Shown here in pieces: positions 14,085 to 23,711 of a stretch of 32,752 bases of DNA. The stretch comes from an uncultured Pelagibacteraceae bacterium (GTDB taxonomy: Bacteria; Pseudomonadota; Alphaproteobacteria; Pelagibacterales; Pelagibacteraceae), in assembly GCA_902514805.1 (NCBI GenBank), contig CABXSF010000010.1, positions 1 through 32,752 of the forward strand. Direction: 5' to 3'. The notes under the pieces are model-generated. The model was not told the origin of the DNA and did not search any database. It saw only the letters and a list, made by a program, of their open reading frames with translations. The stretch's first letter is position 1. Each line of letters begins with the position of its first letter. The translations under genes and the position numbers were made by a program.

Positions 14085-14125
14085 AAATTTTTTTAATTTT
14101 TCTCATAATTACACAATTATTCTAA

Positions 14126-14154
14126 TTGGACAAATTCATTCTATAAGATATAAA
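14126..14154 (+). promoter_or_regulatory. Sigma-70-type promoter for tRNA-Leu and tig
   Basis: TTGGAC at 14126-14131 and TATAAA at 14149-14154 are 17 bases apart, close to the consensus. The expected start site near 14161 is about 6 bases before the tRNA 5' end, a usual distance for a tRNA gene. The same transcript would continue into tig. Confidence 0.6.
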
Positions 14155-14166
14155 CCTTTTTAAATT

Positions 14167-14251
14167 GGGCGAGTGGCGGAATTGGTAGACGCGTTGGTCT
14201 TAGGAACCAATATGGCAACATGTGAAGGTTCGAGTCCTTTCTCGCCTACCA
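14167..14251 (+). tRNA. tRNA-Leu (anticodon UAG)
   Basis: An 85-base class II tRNA with encoded CCA. The acceptor stem GGGCGAG pairs with CTCGCCT (one G-T pair at the end), discriminator A. The anticodon stem TTGGT/ACCAA encloses the loop CTTAGGA with anticodon TAG at 14201-14203, reading CUN leucine codons. The variable arm is long, as in Leu tRNAs, and the T loop is TTCGAGT. The start codon of tig lies 7 bases after the CCA. Confidence 0.97.
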
Positions 14252-14258
14252 TATTTTT

Positions 14259-15665
14259 ATGAAAGTAACAGTAGAAACAAAAAAAGGTCTTGAGAAAAAT
14301 TTAAAAGTTTTTGTTGATAAAAGTACCATCAATAAAGAACTTGATGTGAAGTATGATCAATTAAAAAATGATGTTGTTCTAAAAGGCTTCAGACCAGGAA
14401 AAGTTCCAAAAGATTTAATCAAAAGACAATTTGGCAAAGCAATTTATGGTGAGGTTATAGATAAAATTTTAAAAGAAACCACTACTAAAGCTTTAGATGA
14501 AAAGAAAATTAAACCTGCACTTCAGCCTAAAATTGATTTGAAACAATTTGGCGAAGGAAAAGATCTTGAATACGTAATTAGCGTAACAGAAATGCCTAAA
14601 GTTAAAATAAATTCTTTAGATAGCATCAAGTATAAAGAATATAAAGTTAACTTATCTAAAGAAGAGACAGACAAAAGAATTAAAGAAATTGCCTCAAATC
14701 AAAAAAATTTTGTTGAAGTTGATGCAGCAAAAGTTGCTAACGAAGGTGATCTAGTTACATTCGATTATAAAGCAACAGTAGACGGAAAAGAATTTAAAGG
14801 AAGCGAAGGTAAAAACACACAATTAGAATTAGGAAAAGATTTATTCATAAAAGGTTTTGATAAACAATTATTAAAAGCAAAAAAAGGTGAAGAAATAAAA
14901 GTTGAGGCAGTTTTGCCAGAAATTTTTCCAGAGAAAGAATTAGTTGGAAAAAAAGCAATATTCATGTGCAAAATCGTTTCGGTAAAAAAACACAAACCTT
15001 TGCCCATCGACGATGAATTTGCCAAAAAACTTGGAGCCAAAGATTTAGCTGATTTAAAAAATTTAGTGTCAAAGCAATTAAACGATCAATATAAAAACTC
15101 TCTTGATCAAATTTCAAAAAATCAAGTTTTGGAAGAAATTGAAAATTTTAAAATTGATGAGATTCCGAGCACATTGATTGATCAGGAATTAAACATTCTT
15201 AATCAAGGTCTTGATAAAGAGGCAATAGAGAAAAACAAAAGCAAAAATTTAAAAAACGCAAAAAAAAGAATTAAACTTGGTTTAATTCTTAATCAAATTG
15301 GTGAGGAAAATAACATAAAAGTTGAAAATTTAGAAATTCAATCTGAAATTCAAAAGCAAATAGGTATGATGCCCGGACAAGAGAAACTTGTAATGGATTA
15401 CTATCAAAAAAATCCTGAAGCTGCAGCATCATTAAGAGGAAATATTTACGAACAAAAGATAATTGATTTTATCAAATCGAAAGCTAAAAAAACTGTTAAA
15501 GAAATTGATAAATTAGAAGCAGAAAAAATTTTAAAAGAGGAAAACGAAAAAAACTTTAAAGCACAATCATCTGCGGATGTAACGGAAAAGAAGCCGATGA
15601 CATCTGAAAAGAAACCGAAAAAACCCCCAATAAAAAAAAAAGCAAAAAAAGTTAGCAAAAAGTAA
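14259..15665 (+). CDS. tig: Trigger factor, ribosome-associated chaperone and prolyl isomerase
   Basis: A 468-residue trigger factor that binds nascent chains at the ribosome exit. The N-terminal ribosome-binding domain contains the signature GFRPGKVP (residues 43-50), which docks on protein L23. The FKBP-like domain follows (about 155-245, with GDLVTFDYKATVDGKEF), then the helical chaperone arms. The last 30 or so residues form a lysine- and proline-rich tail that extends beyond the E. coli protein (432 residues). It lies in front of clpP and clpX, the common bacterial order linking folding to proteolysis. The ATG is only 7 bases after tRNA-Leu, so no Shine-Dalgarno is available in mature mRNA cleaved at the tRNA 3' end. 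Confidence 0.96.
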   Translation: MKVTVETKKGLEKNLKVFVDKSTINKELDVKYDQLKNDVVLKGFRPGKVPKDLIKRQFGKAIYGEVIDKILKETTTKALDEKKIKPALQPKIDLKQFGEGKDLEYVISVTEMPKVKINSLDSIKYKEYKVNLSKEETDKRIKEIASNQKNFVEVDAAKVANEGDLVTFDYKATVDGKEFKGSEGKNTQLELGKDLFIKGFDKQLLKAKKGEEIKVEAVLPEIFPEKELVGKKAIFMCKIVSVKKHKPLPIDDEFAKKLGAKDLADLKNLVSKQLNDQYKNSLDQISKNQVLEEIENFKIDEIPSTLIDQELNILNQGLDKEAIEKNKSKNLKNAKKRIKLGLILNQIGEENNIKVENLEIQSEIQKQIGMMPGQEKLVMDYYQKNPEAAASLRGNIYEQKIIDFIKSKAKKTVKEIDKLEAEKILKEENEKNFKAQSSADVTEKKPMTSEKKPKKPPIKKKAKKVSKK

Positions 15666-15697
15666 TCACAAGTTGTATAACTGAATGATTCGAAATT

Positions 15698-16306
15698 ATG
15701 AGTGAAAAAATCTTAGAACAAATGAATACTCTGATTCCAATGGTTGTTGAACAATCTAGTAGAGGTGAAAGAGCATACGATATTTATTCGAGATTACTAA
15801 AAGAAAGAATTGTTTTTTTAGTTGGTCCAATTAATGACAACGTTGCATCATTAGTAACCGCACAGCTTTTATTTTTAGAGTCTGAAAATCCTAAAAAAGA
15901 AATTTCTTTATATATCAACAGCCCAGGTGGTTTAGTAACAGCCGGTTTGGGTATCTATGATACTATGCAATATATAAAACCTGATGTTTCAACATTATGT
16001 ATTGGTCAAGCTGCTTCAATGGGATCTTTTCTTCTGGCTGCCGGAGAAAAAGGAAAAAGATTTTCTCTTCCTAACTCAAGAATAATGGTTCATCAACCAT
16101 CAGCAGGATTTCAAGGACAAGCAACTGACATAGAAATACACGCTAACGAAGTTTTGTCTCTTAAAAAGAGACTAAACCAAATATACTCCAAACACACTGG
16201 GAAGAGCGAAGATGAAATTAAAATTGCACTTGAAAGAGATAATTTTATGACGTCAGAAAATGCTAAAGAATTTGGTCTAATAGATCAAGTTGTTGAAAAA
16301 AGATAA
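15698..16306 (+). CDS. clpP: ATP-dependent Clp protease proteolytic subunit
   Basis: A 202-residue serine peptidase that forms the double-ring proteolytic chamber. The catalytic triad is visible: Ser107 in GQAASMGS, His132 in MVHQPS and Asp181 in LERDNF. The length is normal, and a short N-terminal propeptide is expected to be removed before [18 protein letters not shown]. It is 32 bases after tig and 104 bases before clpX, its unfoldase partner. The spacing suggests it is cotranscribed with tig, while clpX may also have a promoter of its own. Confidence 0.97.
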   Translation: MSEKILEQMNTLIPMVVEQSSRGERAYDIYSRLLKERIVFLVGPINDNVASLVTAQLLFLESENPKKEISLYINSPGGLVTAGLGIYDTMQYIKPDVSTLCIGQAASMGSFLLAAGEKGKRFSLPNSRIMVHQPSAGFQGQATDIEIHANEVLSLKKRLNQIYSKHTGKSEDEIKIALERDNFMTSENAKEFGLIDQVVEKR

Positions 16307-16341
16307 CAGTATTCTACAAGATATAGCTCAATCTAAACACT

Positions 16342-16370
16342 ACACTTGCTTCATAAACATATTTTATAAT
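16342..16370 (+). promoter_or_regulatory. Possible promoter in front of clpX
   Basis: A perfect TATAAT at 16365-16370 lies in the 104-base clpP-clpX intergenic region. The -35 region 17 bases upstream (ACACTT at about 16342) is a poor match to consensus, so the assignment rests mainly on the -10 box. It would give an independent clpX transcript with a leader of about 35 bases. Confidence 0.3.
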
Positions 16371-16410
16371 AGAGTATCAATAGTGATTCGTTTTAATAAA
16401 TAAAAAAAAT

Positions 16411-17685
16411 ATGTCAGGTAGTAAAAACATTTTATACTGTTCTTTTTGTGGCAAAAGCCAGCATGAGGTCAGAAAGCTGATTGCAGGTCCAACAGTTTTC
16501 ATTTGTGACGAATGTGTTGAATTATGTATGGACATAATTAAAGAAGAAAACAAAGATACATTTGTAAAACACCAAGATGGTTTACCTTCTCCAAAACAGA
16601 TTTGTTCTGTTTTAGATGATTATGTAATCGGACAGCAACTAGCAAAAAAAGTTTTATCTGTTGCTGTTCACAATCACTATAAAAGATTAAATTATGAAAC
16701 CAAAACTAGTAAGAGTGTTGAGTTAGCTAAATCAAACATACTTTTGATTGGACCTACTGGATGTGGAAAGACTTTACTGGCACAAACTTTAGCAAGAATA
16801 TTAGATGTTCCTTTCACTATGGCGGACGCAACCACTTTAACTGAGGCAGGCTATGTGGGAGAGGATGTTGAAAATATTATATTAAAACTCTTGCAGTCCG
16901 CTGACTATAATGTTGAAAAAGCACAACGGGGAATTGTTTATATCGATGAGGTAGATAAGATTAGTAGAAAATCAGAAAATCCATCTATAACAAGAGATGT
17001 ATCTGGCGAAGGTGTTCAACAAGCTTTATTAAAAATAATGGAAGGTACAATTGCAAGTGTACCGCCTCAAGGGGGAAGAAAACATCCACAACAAGAATTT
17101 TTACAAGTTGATACAACAAATATATTATTTATTTGTGGAGGAGCTTTTGCAGGCTTAGATAAGATTATTTCGCAAAGAGACAAAGGATCTTCAATAGGAT
17201 TTGGAGCAGAAGTTAAAAATCCAGAAGATAAGAAAACGGGTGAATGGATGAAAAGTTTAGAGCCAGAAGATTTATTAAAATATGGATTAATACCTGAGTT
17301 TATTGGAAGGCTTCCAATAATAGCTACACTTGAGGATTTGGATGAAAAATCTTTAATTAAAATCTTACAAGAACCTAAAAATTCTCTCATTAAACAATAT
17401 CAAGAGTTATTTAAGTTAGAGGGAGCAAAACTTGTATTTAAAGATGTCGCAATAAAAGAGATAGCTCAAAAAGCAATAAATAAAAAAACAGGAGCAAGAG
17501 GATTAAGATCTATTTTAGAAAGTGTTCTATTGAAAACAATGTTTGATTTACCAAGTTTGGAAAATGTAAATGAGGTGATAGTCGACTCAGGTGCGGCCAA
17601 AGGGCAAAGTCAACCAATTATTGTCCACTCAAAAAGTGCTGAAAAAGATAAAGATAAAGAAAAATCCAAAACCTCTGCAGCTTAA
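16411..17685 (+). CDS. clpX: ATP-dependent Clp protease ATP-binding subunit ClpX
   Basis: A 424-residue AAA+ unfoldase. The N-terminal zinc-binding domain has Cys10, Cys13, Cys32 and Cys35 (CSFC and CDEC). Walker A GPTGCGKT is at residues 114-121 and Walker B is in [10 protein letters not shown]. The IGFGAE segment is the loop that plugs into ClpP, and [10 protein letters not shown] is the sensor 2 region with its Arg. The C-terminal tail is lysine-rich and low in complexity. The protein unfolds tagged substrates and feeds them to ClpP, the upstream gene. No clear Shine-Dalgarno precedes the ATG. Confidence 0.97.
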   Translation: MSGSKNILYCSFCGKSQHEVRKLIAGPTVFICDECVELCMDIIKEENKDTFVKHQDGLPSPKQICSVLDDYVIGQQLAKKVLSVAVHNHYKRLNYETKTSKSVELAKSNILLIGPTGCGKTLLAQTLARILDVPFTMADATTLTEAGYVGEDVENIILKLLQSADYNVEKAQRGIVYIDEVDKISRKSENPSITRDVSGEGVQQALLKIMEGTIASVPPQGGRKHPQQEFLQVDTTNILFICGGAFAGLDKIISQRDKGSSIGFGAEVKNPEDKKTGEWMKSLEPEDLLKYGLIPEFIGRLPIIATLEDLDEKSLIKILQEPKNSLIKQYQELFKLEGAKLVFKDVAIKEIAQKAINKKTGARGLRSILESVLLKTMFDLPSLENVNEVIVDSGAAKGQSQPIIVHSKSAEKDKDKEKSKTSAA

Positions 17686-17746
17686 ATATAGTTAACAAAC
17701 GATAAATAAGTATTGCAAATTTTGATTTAATATCCATATTTAGATT

Positions 17747-20134
17747 ATGGAAATGAAATTTAACCTCCCATTGTTACCATTACGAGATATCGTTGTTTTT
17801 CCAAATATGGTTATCCCATTATTTGTAGGTAGAGATAAATCAATTAACGCTCTTAACGAGGTAATGAAAAAAGAAAAAAAAATTGTTCTTGTTACCCAAA
17901 AAAATTCAGAAGTTGATGATCCAACAAAAAATGACGTGTTTACTTATGGATGTGAAAGTAACATCCTTCAGCTTTTAAAACTGCCAGATGGAACAGTAAA
18001 AGTTCTTGTTGAGGGAATTAATCGTGTAAAAATAACTGATTATACTGATAACAAAGATTTCATAATTTGCTCTTACGAGAAAGTTATAGACCAAATTAAC
18101 AAAGATGAGGATTTGACGCAAACAGCTCTTTCAGCTGTAAAGAAACTTGAAAAGCTTACATCAATTAATAAAAAAATTTCAAGCGAAACAATTAATAATA
18201 TAAAAGTTTTAAAAGATCCTTCAAAAATTGCTGATAATATTGCATCTCATTTAAATGCATCTATATCAGAGAAACAGCAGATCTTTGAAACTCAAGACGT
18301 GAAAAAGAGACTTAGTCTTATTATTAAAATAATGGAAAATGAAACAAGTATTATAGGTGTTGAAAAAAGGATAAGAGGTAGAGTAAAGACTCAAATGGAG
18401 AAAACTCAAAGAGAATATTATTTGAATGAGCAATTAAAAGCAATCCAAAAGGAGTTAGGTGAAATAGAAGATGGAAAAGATGAAACATCAAATTTAAATA
18501 AAGCTATTCTAAAAGCGAAAATGCCCAAAGATGTTGAAAAAAAATGTCTCTCTGAGTTAAAAAAATTAAAAAATATGAGTCCAATGTCTGCTGAAGCAAC
18601 AGTTGTAAGAAATTATTTAGATTGGATGATAGATTTACCTTGGTTTAAAAAAGACAAAACTGAAATTGATTTAAATAAAGCTCAAAAGGTTTTGGATGAA
18701 GATCATTTTGGTCTTGAAAAGGTAAAAGAGAGAATAATTGAATTTTTAGCAGTTCAAAAAAGAATGAATAAGTTGAAAGGTCCAATATTGTGCTTAGTTG
18801 GCCCCCCAGGAGTGGGAAAAACATCTTTAGGTAAATCAATTGCAAAAGCAACCAATAGGCAATTTGTGAGAATGTCATTAGGCGGGGTAAGGGATGAGGC
18901 TGAAGTGCGTGGTCATCGAAGAACTTATATAGGTTCTTTACCTGGAAAAATTATCCAAATGATGAAAAAAGCTGGAACAAAAAATCCTTTGTTCTTGCTT
19001 GACGAAATTGACAAAGTTGGAAATGACTACAGAGGAGATCCGTCTTCAGCATTATTAGAAGCCCTTGATCCAGAACAAAACACTACTTTTAACGATCACT
19101 ATTTAGAAGTAGACTATGATTTATCTGATGTGTTGTTCGTGACTACTGCAAATACTTTAAACATATTGCCACCACTCTTAGACAGAATGGAAGTTATAAG
19201 AATACCAGGTTATACTGAGGATGAGAAAATTAATATTGCAAATAAATACTTATTGCCAAAACAAATTAAAGATAATGGTGTTAAAGATGGAGAGATGAAT
19301 TTATCTGATGGTACTATAAAAGATATAATCAGATATTACACCAGAGAGTCAGGTGTAAGAAATCTTGAAAGGGAAATTTCTAAAATTACCAGAAAAGTTG
19401 TGAAAAAAGTAGTAAACAATGAAAGCAAAGATGTAAATGTAAATGATAAAAACCTAGGCGATTTTCTTGGTGTTAAAAAATTCAAATTTGGCGAGCTTGA
19501 GGAACAAAATAAAATTGGAATTGTAACAGGTCTAGCTTGGACAGAATTTGGTGGTGAAATTTTAAAAATTGAAACTGTAAATATGCCGGGGAAAGGTCGA
19601 ATGCAAATAACAGGTAAATTAGGTGATGTTATGCAAGAGTCAGTAAAGGCTGCAAAATCTTTTGTGAGATCAAAATGTTTGGAATTCGGAATTATTCCAC
19701 CGACATTTGAGAAAAAAGACTTTCATATTCACGTTCCAGAGGGAGCTACGCCTAAAGATGGTCCATCTGCTGGAATTGCGATGGTAACTTCAATTGTTTC
19801 GTCAATTACTAAAATTCCTGTCAGAAGAGAAATTGCAATGACAGGAGAAGTAACAATTACAGGTCAAGTTTTACCGATTGGTGGATTAAAAGAAAAACTT
19901 TTAGCAGCTCACCGAGCGGGAATTAAACAAGTATTAATTCCAAAAGATAACGAGAAAAATTTAGTAGATATCCCAAAAAAAGTAATTGATGACATAAAAA
20001 TTACCCCTGTAAATACAGCCGATGAAGTATTAAAAATTGCACTTACCAAAGAGCTAAAACCAACCGACTGGGTTGAGGTCGATAAAATTTCAGAAAACAA
20101 AAAATCTGAAAAAACACAGGCAAGTATTCAATAA
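17747..20134 (+). CDS. lon: ATP-dependent protease Lon
   Basis: A 795-residue cytoplasmic AAA+ protease of the LonA type. The N-terminal substrate-binding domain (LPLLPLRDIVVFPNMVIPLFVGR) is at about residues 7-200, followed by the coiled-coil-rich linker. Walker A GPPGVGKT is at 352-359. The catalytic dyad is Ser674 in KDGPSAGIAM and Lys717 in GGLKEKLLAA, 43 residues apart as in E. coli. It degrades misfolded and regulatory proteins. The ATG at 17747 or the one two codons later could both be the start. It sits 61 bases after clpX and completes the proteostasis run. In many proteobacteria hupB follows lon, but here tRNA genes do. Confidence 0.97.
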   Translation: MEMKFNLPLLPLRDIVVFPNMVIPLFVGRDKSINALNEVMKKEKKIVLVTQKNSEVDDPTKNDVFTYGCESNILQLLKLPDGTVKVLVEGINRVKITDYTDNKDFIICSYEKVIDQINKDEDLTQTALSAVKKLEKLTSINKKISSETINNIKVLKDPSKIADNIASHLNASISEKQQIFETQDVKKRLSLIIKIMENETSIIGVEKRIRGRVKTQMEKTQREYYLNEQLKAIQKELGEIEDGKDETSNLNKAILKAKMPKDVEKKCLSELKKLKNMSPMSAEATVVRNYLDWMIDLPWFKKDKTEIDLNKAQKVLDEDHFGLEKVKERIIEFLAVQKRMNKLKGPILCLVGPPGVGKTSLGKSIAKATNRQFVRMSLGGVRDEAEVRGHRRTYIGSLPGKIIQMMKKAGTKNPLFLLDEIDKVGNDYRGDPSSALLEALDPEQNTTFNDHYLEVDYDLSDVLFVTTANTLNILPPLLDRMEVIRIPGYTEDEKINIANKYLLPKQIKDNGVKDGEMNLSDGTIKDIIRYYTRESGVRNLEREISKITRKVVKKVVNNESKDVNVNDKNLGDFLGVKKFKFGELEEQNKIGIVTGLAWTEFGGEILKIETVNMPGKGRMQITGKLGDVMQESVKAAKSFVRSKCLEFGIIPPTFEKKDFHIHVPEGATPKDGPSAGIAMVTSIVSSITKIPVRREIAMTGEVTITGQVLPIGGLKEKLLAAHRAGIKQVLIPKDNEKNLVDIPKKVIDDIKITPVNTADEVLKIALTKELKPTDWVEVDKISENKKSEKTQASIQ

Positions 20135-20141
20135 TTAGCAA

Positions 20142-20170
20142 TTTACATTATCTTCTCACTGATGTATTAG
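20142..20170 (+). promoter_or_regulatory. Sigma-70-type promoter for the tRNA-Val/tRNA-Asp pair
   Basis: TTTACA (20142-20147) and TATTAG (20165-20170) are exactly 17 bases apart. The expected start near 20177 is about 8 bases before tRNA-Val. The -35 matches consensus in five of six positions and the -10 in four of six. Confidence 0.5.
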
Positions 20171-20184
20171 TAATTCACTTTGGA

Positions 20185-20260
20185 GGGCGGTTAGCTCAGT
20201 TGGTAGAGCATCTCGTTTACACCGAGGGGGTCAAAGGTTCGAGTCCTTTACCGCCCACCA
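20185..20260 (+). tRNA. tRNA-Val (anticodon UAC)
   Basis: A 76-base tRNA with encoded CCA. The acceptor stem GGGCGGT/ACCGCCC is perfect, discriminator A. The anticodon loop TTTACAC carries TAC at 20219-20221, reading GUN valine codons. The D arm GCTCAGTTGGTAGAGC and T loop TTCGAGT are canonical. Confidence 0.97.
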
Positions 20261-20271
20261 AAAAAATATAT

Positions 20272-20348
20272 GGGGGTGTAGCTCAGTTGGTTAGAGCGAT
20301 CGCCTGTCACGCGATAGGTCGCGGGTTCGAGTCCCGTCACTCCCGCCA
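20272..20348 (+). tRNA. tRNA-Asp (anticodon GUC)
   Basis: A 77-base tRNA with encoded CCA, 11 bases after tRNA-Val. The acceptor stem GGGGGTG pairs with CACTCCC (one G-T), discriminator G as expected for Asp identity. The anticodon stem ATCGC/GCGAT encloses CTGTCAC with anticodon GTC, reading GAU and GAC. The two tRNAs are probably cotranscribed. Confidence 0.97.
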
Positions 20349-20352
20349 GTTT

Positions 20353-20369
20353 TTGATAATAATTATCAA
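20353..20369. promoter_or_regulatory. Fur-box-like palindrome upstream of nuo
   Basis: TTGATAATAATTATCAA is a perfect palindrome: GATAAT at 20355-20360, one A, and ATTATC at 20362-20367, the 6-1-6 pattern of a Fur box, extended by TT and AA. It begins 5 bases after tRNA-Asp and 80 bases before nuoA. Complex I carries many iron-sulfur clusters, so iron control is plausible. It could instead form a weak hairpin at the tRNA 3' end. There is no regulator gene in the window. Confidence 0.4.
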
Positions 20370-20449
20370 TAACGCAAATCGTTCAATAAATTAGCCCCCA
20401 ATAACGTGACTTAACTGCACTTTCAATTAATCAAAAAGATTATATATAA

Positions 20450-20824
20450 ATGAATATGTACGGAGATTTTTTAAATAACTATCTAACAATCATAATATTT
20501 TTTGGAGTTGCGCTCCTTCTAAGTATTGGATTTATTTTTTTAAATTTTGTATTTGCGCCTAGAAACCCTGATCCAGAAAAGCTATCTGCTTACGAGTGTG
20601 GTTTTGAACCTTTTAATGACTCCAGAATGGAGTTTGATGTTAGATTTTATTTAGTGGCAATACTATTTATAATATTTGATTTAGAAATAGCTTTCCTTTT
20701 TCCATGGGCAATTTCTTTAGGTAAAATTGGAATATTTGGATTTGTATCAATGATGATATTTTTGTTTATTTTAACTGTAGGATTTATTTATGAGTGGAAG
20801 AAAGGAGCTTTAGACTGGGAATGA
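20450..20824 (+). CDS. nuoA: NADH-quinone oxidoreductase subunit A
   Basis: A 124-residue inner-membrane subunit of respiratory complex I with three transmembrane helices. The conserved loop after helix 1 reads [12 protein letters not shown], with the Cys that changes accessibility between active and resting complex I in mitochondria, and helix 2 carries [20 protein letters not shown]-like acidic residues (Asp and Glu in [11 protein letters not shown]). It is the first gene of the nuo operon. Little Shine-Dalgarno sequence is seen before the ATG; a second ATG lies two codons later. The stop overlaps the nuoB start (ATGA). Confidence 0.96.
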   Translation: MNMYGDFLNNYLTIIIFFGVALLLSIGFIFLNFVFAPRNPDPEKLSAYECGFEPFNDSRMEFDVRFYLVAILFIIFDLEIAFLFPWAISLGKIGIFGFVSMMIFLFILTVGFIYEWKKGALDWE

Positions 20825-21342
20825 ATTTAAAAGAAAAAGAAGATCAAATTCCAAAAGAATTTAAACAACTTGCTAAAGATTTTGCGGATAAAGGTTTTAT
20901 AACAACTTCTTTAGACAATTTGGTAAATTGGGCTAGAACAGGTTCATTGCACTGGATGACATTTGGACTTGCTTGTTGTGCTGTTGAAATGATGCAAACA
21001 TCTATGCCAAGGTATGACCTAGAGAGATTTGGAGCTGCTCCAAGAGCATCACCAAGACAATCAGATGTAATGATTGTTGCTGGAACTTTAACTAATAAAA
21101 TGGCTCCAGCGTTAAGAAAAGTTTATGATCAAATGCCGGAACCAAGATATGTTATATCAATGGGGAGCTGTGCAAATGGTGGTGGCTATTACCATTATTC
21201 ATATTCAGTTGTTAGAGGATGCGATAGAGTTGTTCCAGTTGATGTTTATGTACCAGGATGCCCTCCCTCAGCAGAGGCTTTATTATACGGGATAATGCAA
21301 TTACAAAAAAAGATAAGAGATCAGGGTTCAATCAGTAGATAA
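20821..21342 (+). CDS. nuoB: NADH-quinone oxidoreductase subunit B
   Basis: A 173-residue peripheral-arm subunit that holds iron-sulfur cluster N2, the last electron carrier before quinone. The cluster ligands Cys52-Cys53 (LACCAVEMM), Cys117 (MGSCANGGG) and Cys147 (PGCPPSAE) are all present. I place the start at the ATG at 20821, in an ATGA overlap with the nuoA stop, rather than the GTG at 20794, since the extra nine residues have no family match. Its stop shares one base with the nuoC start (TAATG). Confidence 0.96.
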   Translation: MNLKEKEDQIPKEFKQLAKDFADKGFITTSLDNLVNWARTGSLHWMTFGLACCAVEMMQTSMPRYDLERFGAAPRASPRQSDVMIVAGTLTNKMAPALRKVYDQMPEPRYVISMGSCANGGGYYHYSYSVVRGCDRVVPVDVYVPGCPPSAEALLYGIMQLQKKIRDQGSISR

Positions 21343-21938
21343 TGTTAAAAAATTCAGATTTAGAAAAAAAGATTAATTCAGAACTTAATACTAAGGTTAG
21401 TTCGTCAAAAGTTGCACACAAAACATTAAATGTTTCCATAGAGAAAAATGACTTAAAAGAAGTTCTATTATTTTTAAAAACAAATCCTGATATGAAATTT
21501 AAGCAACTGATAGACATAACTGCAGTTGACTACCCAAACAAAAAAAATAGATTTAGAATGATCTATTTGTTGCTGAGCCATGAATTTAATAAAAGAATAG
21601 TTATTGATTTTCCCTTAAATGAAAATGAAAAAGTTTTTTCTATAACAGGTATTTTTCCATCTGCAAACTGGATGGAACGAGAAGTATTTGATATGTATGG
21701 AATTGACTTTCAAGATCATCCAGATTTAAGAAGAATTTTAACAGACTATGAGTTTGAAGGATATCCGCTAAGAAAGGATTTTCCAATCACTGGACACAAA
21801 GAGGTTAGATATAGCGAAGAAAAGAAAAAGGTAATTTATGAACCAGTAAAACTAGAACAGGATTATAGAAATTTTGATTATAATAGCCCATGGCAAGGAA
21901 CAGAATACATTAAACAAATTAAAAAAAACAATGAGTAA
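21342..21938 (+). CDS. nuoC: NADH-quinone oxidoreductase subunit C
   Basis: A 198-residue peripheral-arm subunit (30 kDa type) that packs beside NuoD and NuoB. The family signature is seen as '[33 protein letters not shown]', with the invariant ER.. and DMYG core, followed by PLRKDFP. It is a separate gene from nuoD, as in alphaproteobacteria and mitochondria, not the fused nuoCD of enterobacteria. The last 8 bases overlap nuoD. Confidence 0.95.
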   Translation: MLKNSDLEKKINSELNTKVSSSKVAHKTLNVSIEKNDLKEVLLFLKTNPDMKFKQLIDITAVDYPNKKNRFRMIYLLLSHEFNKRIVIDFPLNENEKVFSITGIFPSANWMEREVFDMYGIDFQDHPDLRRILTDYEFEGYPLRKDFPITGHKEVRYSEEKKKVIYEPVKLEQDYRNFDYNSPWQGTEYIKQIKKNNE

Positions 21939-23106
21939 ACAAACAAAGACACTAAATCTTAATTTTGGACCACAACACCCGGCTGCGCACGGGGTTTTAA
22001 GACTGATACTGGAGTTAGATGGAGAAGTTGTAGAAAAAGCCGACCCCCATATTGGTTTGCTTCATAGAGGTACAGAAAAATTAATTGAAAACAAAACGTA
22101 TTCTCAAGCAATACCTTATTTTGATAGACTTGATTACGTGGCACCAATGAATCAAGAGCATGCTTTTGCTTTAGCTATAGAAAAAATTTTAGATATCGAA
22201 GTCCCAATTAGAGGTCAATACATTAGAGTTATATTTTGTGAGATTGGTCGAATATTAAGCCACATATTAAACATTACTACTCAAGCTTTAGATGTAGGCG
22301 CCCTAACTCCTTCATTGTGGGGTTTCGAGGAGCGAGAAAAACTTATGGAATTTTATGAGAGAGTCTCAGGATCGAGATTACATGCAAATTATTTTAGACC
22401 AGGAGGTGTTCACCAAGACTTACCAAGAGGACTCGATACTGATATTTTAAAATTTTGTAATGAGTTTCCAAAAATTATAGATGATTTAGAGACTTTACTT
22501 ACTGACAACAGAATTTTTAAACAAAGAAACGTTGATATTGGAATTGTTTCAAAAGACGATGCACTAGAATATTCATTCTCAGGTGTGATGATGAGAGGAT
22601 CGGGTGTACCTTGGGATCTAAGAAAATCTCAACCTTATGATTGTTACGAACAATTATCATTCAAAGTGCCCATTGGTAAAAACGGAGATTGTTATGACAG
22701 ATATCTTTGTAGAGTAGAAGAAATGAGAGAAAGTGTAAAAATAATTAAACAATGTTTAGAACAGTTACCAAAAGGACCTGTTAAATCTCAAGATAACAAG
22801 ATTACCCCACCACCTAAAAAAGAAATAAAAGAGTCGATGGAGGCCTTAATTCATCATTTTAAATTATTTACAGAAGGCTATAGAGTAAAAAAAGATGAGA
22901 TTTATACTGCAGTAGAAGCTCCAAAGGGTGAATTCGGTGTTTACTTAATTTCTGATGGTTCAAGCAAACCATATAAATGTAAAATCAGAGCACCTGGGTT
23001 TTCTCATCTTCAAGCAATGGATTATTTAATTAAAGGACATATGTTAGCTGATGTACCGGCTGTATTAGGTTCATTAGATATTGTGTTCGGGGAAATAGAC
23101 AGATGA
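21931..23106 (+). CDS. nuoD: NADH-quinone oxidoreductase subunit D
   Basis: A 391-residue 49-kDa-type subunit that forms the quinone-binding pocket with NuoB. The N-terminal [13 protein letters not shown] loop contains the His that contacts the quinone headgroup, and the [14 protein letters not shown] and [11 protein letters not shown] segments are highly conserved. The C-terminal 'DIVFGEIDR' is the classic ending. I choose the ATG at 21931 because the protein then begins close to the conserved [12 protein letters not shown]. An upstream non-ATG extension within nuoC is unlikely. It overlaps nuoC by 8 bases and nuoE by 4 (ATGA). Confidence 0.96.
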   Translation: MSKQTKTLNLNFGPQHPAAHGVLRLILELDGEVVEKADPHIGLLHRGTEKLIENKTYSQAIPYFDRLDYVAPMNQEHAFALAIEKILDIEVPIRGQYIRVIFCEIGRILSHILNITTQALDVGALTPSLWGFEEREKLMEFYERVSGSRLHANYFRPGGVHQDLPRGLDTDILKFCNEFPKIIDDLETLLTDNRIFKQRNVDIGIVSKDDALEYSFSGVMMRGSGVPWDLRKSQPYDCYEQLSFKVPIGKNGDCYDRYLCRVEEMRESVKIIKQCLEQLPKGPVKSQDNKITPPPKKEIKESMEALIHHFKLFTEGYRVKKDEIYTAVEAPKGEFGVYLISDGSSKPYKCKIRAPGFSHLQAMDYLIKGHMLADVPAVLGSLDIVFGEIDR

Positions 23107-23711
23107 GTTTAAAAAAAATCTCAAAAGACCAGCCTGAAAAATTTGAATTTAATGAACAAAGTTTGGAAGCTGCAAAAAAAATCTTATTAAATTATCCGAA
23201 GGGAAAAGAGAAAAGTGCTGTTATGGCCTTACTGTATATTGCTCAAAGACAAAACAATAACTGGATACCTTTGTCAGCAATCAAATATATCGCTAAGTTT
23301 TTAAATATGCCTTACATCAAAGTCTACGAAGTAGCCACTTTCTACTCAATGTATAATCTTTCACCTGTTGGAAATTTCCATATCCAAATTTGTACTACAA
23401 CTCCTTGTATGATCAGAGGAGCGTATAAGATTGTAGATGTTTGTAAAAAGAAGATATCTGAAAAAGAAAACGTATTATCTAAAAACGGGAATTGTTCTTG
23501 GACAGAGGTAGAGTGTCTTGGTGCCTGTATAAACGCGCCGATGATGCAAATTAATAATGATTATTATGAAGATTTAGACATTCAACAGAGTGAAAAAATT
23601 ATTGATGAAGTGCTTATGGGTAAAAAACCAAAAGCAGGATCATATAGAGGAAGAATTAATTCAGAACCTGAAAACAACAGAAAAACATTATTGGATTACA
23701 AAAATGCTTAA
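23103..23711 (+). CDS. nuoE: NADH-quinone oxidoreductase subunit E
   Basis: A 202-residue subunit with a thioredoxin-like ferredoxin domain. Cys97, Cys102, Cys138 and Cys142 ligate the 2Fe-2S cluster N1a in the NADH-dehydrogenase module. The N-terminal helical bundle has the [17 protein letters not shown] and [12 protein letters not shown] motifs. About 35 C-terminal residues after the ferredoxin domain ([16 protein letters not shown]) extend beyond the shortest homologues, as in many alphaproteobacteria. It overlaps nuoF by 8 bases. Confidence 0.96.
   Translation: MSLKKISKDQPEKFEFNEQSLEAAKKILLNYPKGKEKSAVMALLYIAQRQNNNWIPLSAIKYIAKFLNMPYIKVYEVATFYSMYNLSPVGNFHIQICTTTPCMIRGAYKIVDVCKKKISEKENVLSKNGNCSWTEVECLGACINAPMMQINNDYYEDLDIQQSEKIIDEVLMGKKPKAGSYRGRINSEPENNRKTLLDYKNA

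Noticed and set aside
20200-20394. A 64-codon plus-strand frame
   Set aside because: It reads through tRNA-Val and tRNA-Asp; the familiar peptide pattern is a known artefact of translating tRNA genes.
20794-20820. Upstream GTG start for nuoB
   Set aside because: The ATG at 20821 overlaps the nuoA stop (ATGA) and the added residues have no family match.
23590-23703. 38-residue N-terminal extension of nuoF
   Set aside because: It lies within nuoE in another frame; the family start fits the ATG at 23704.
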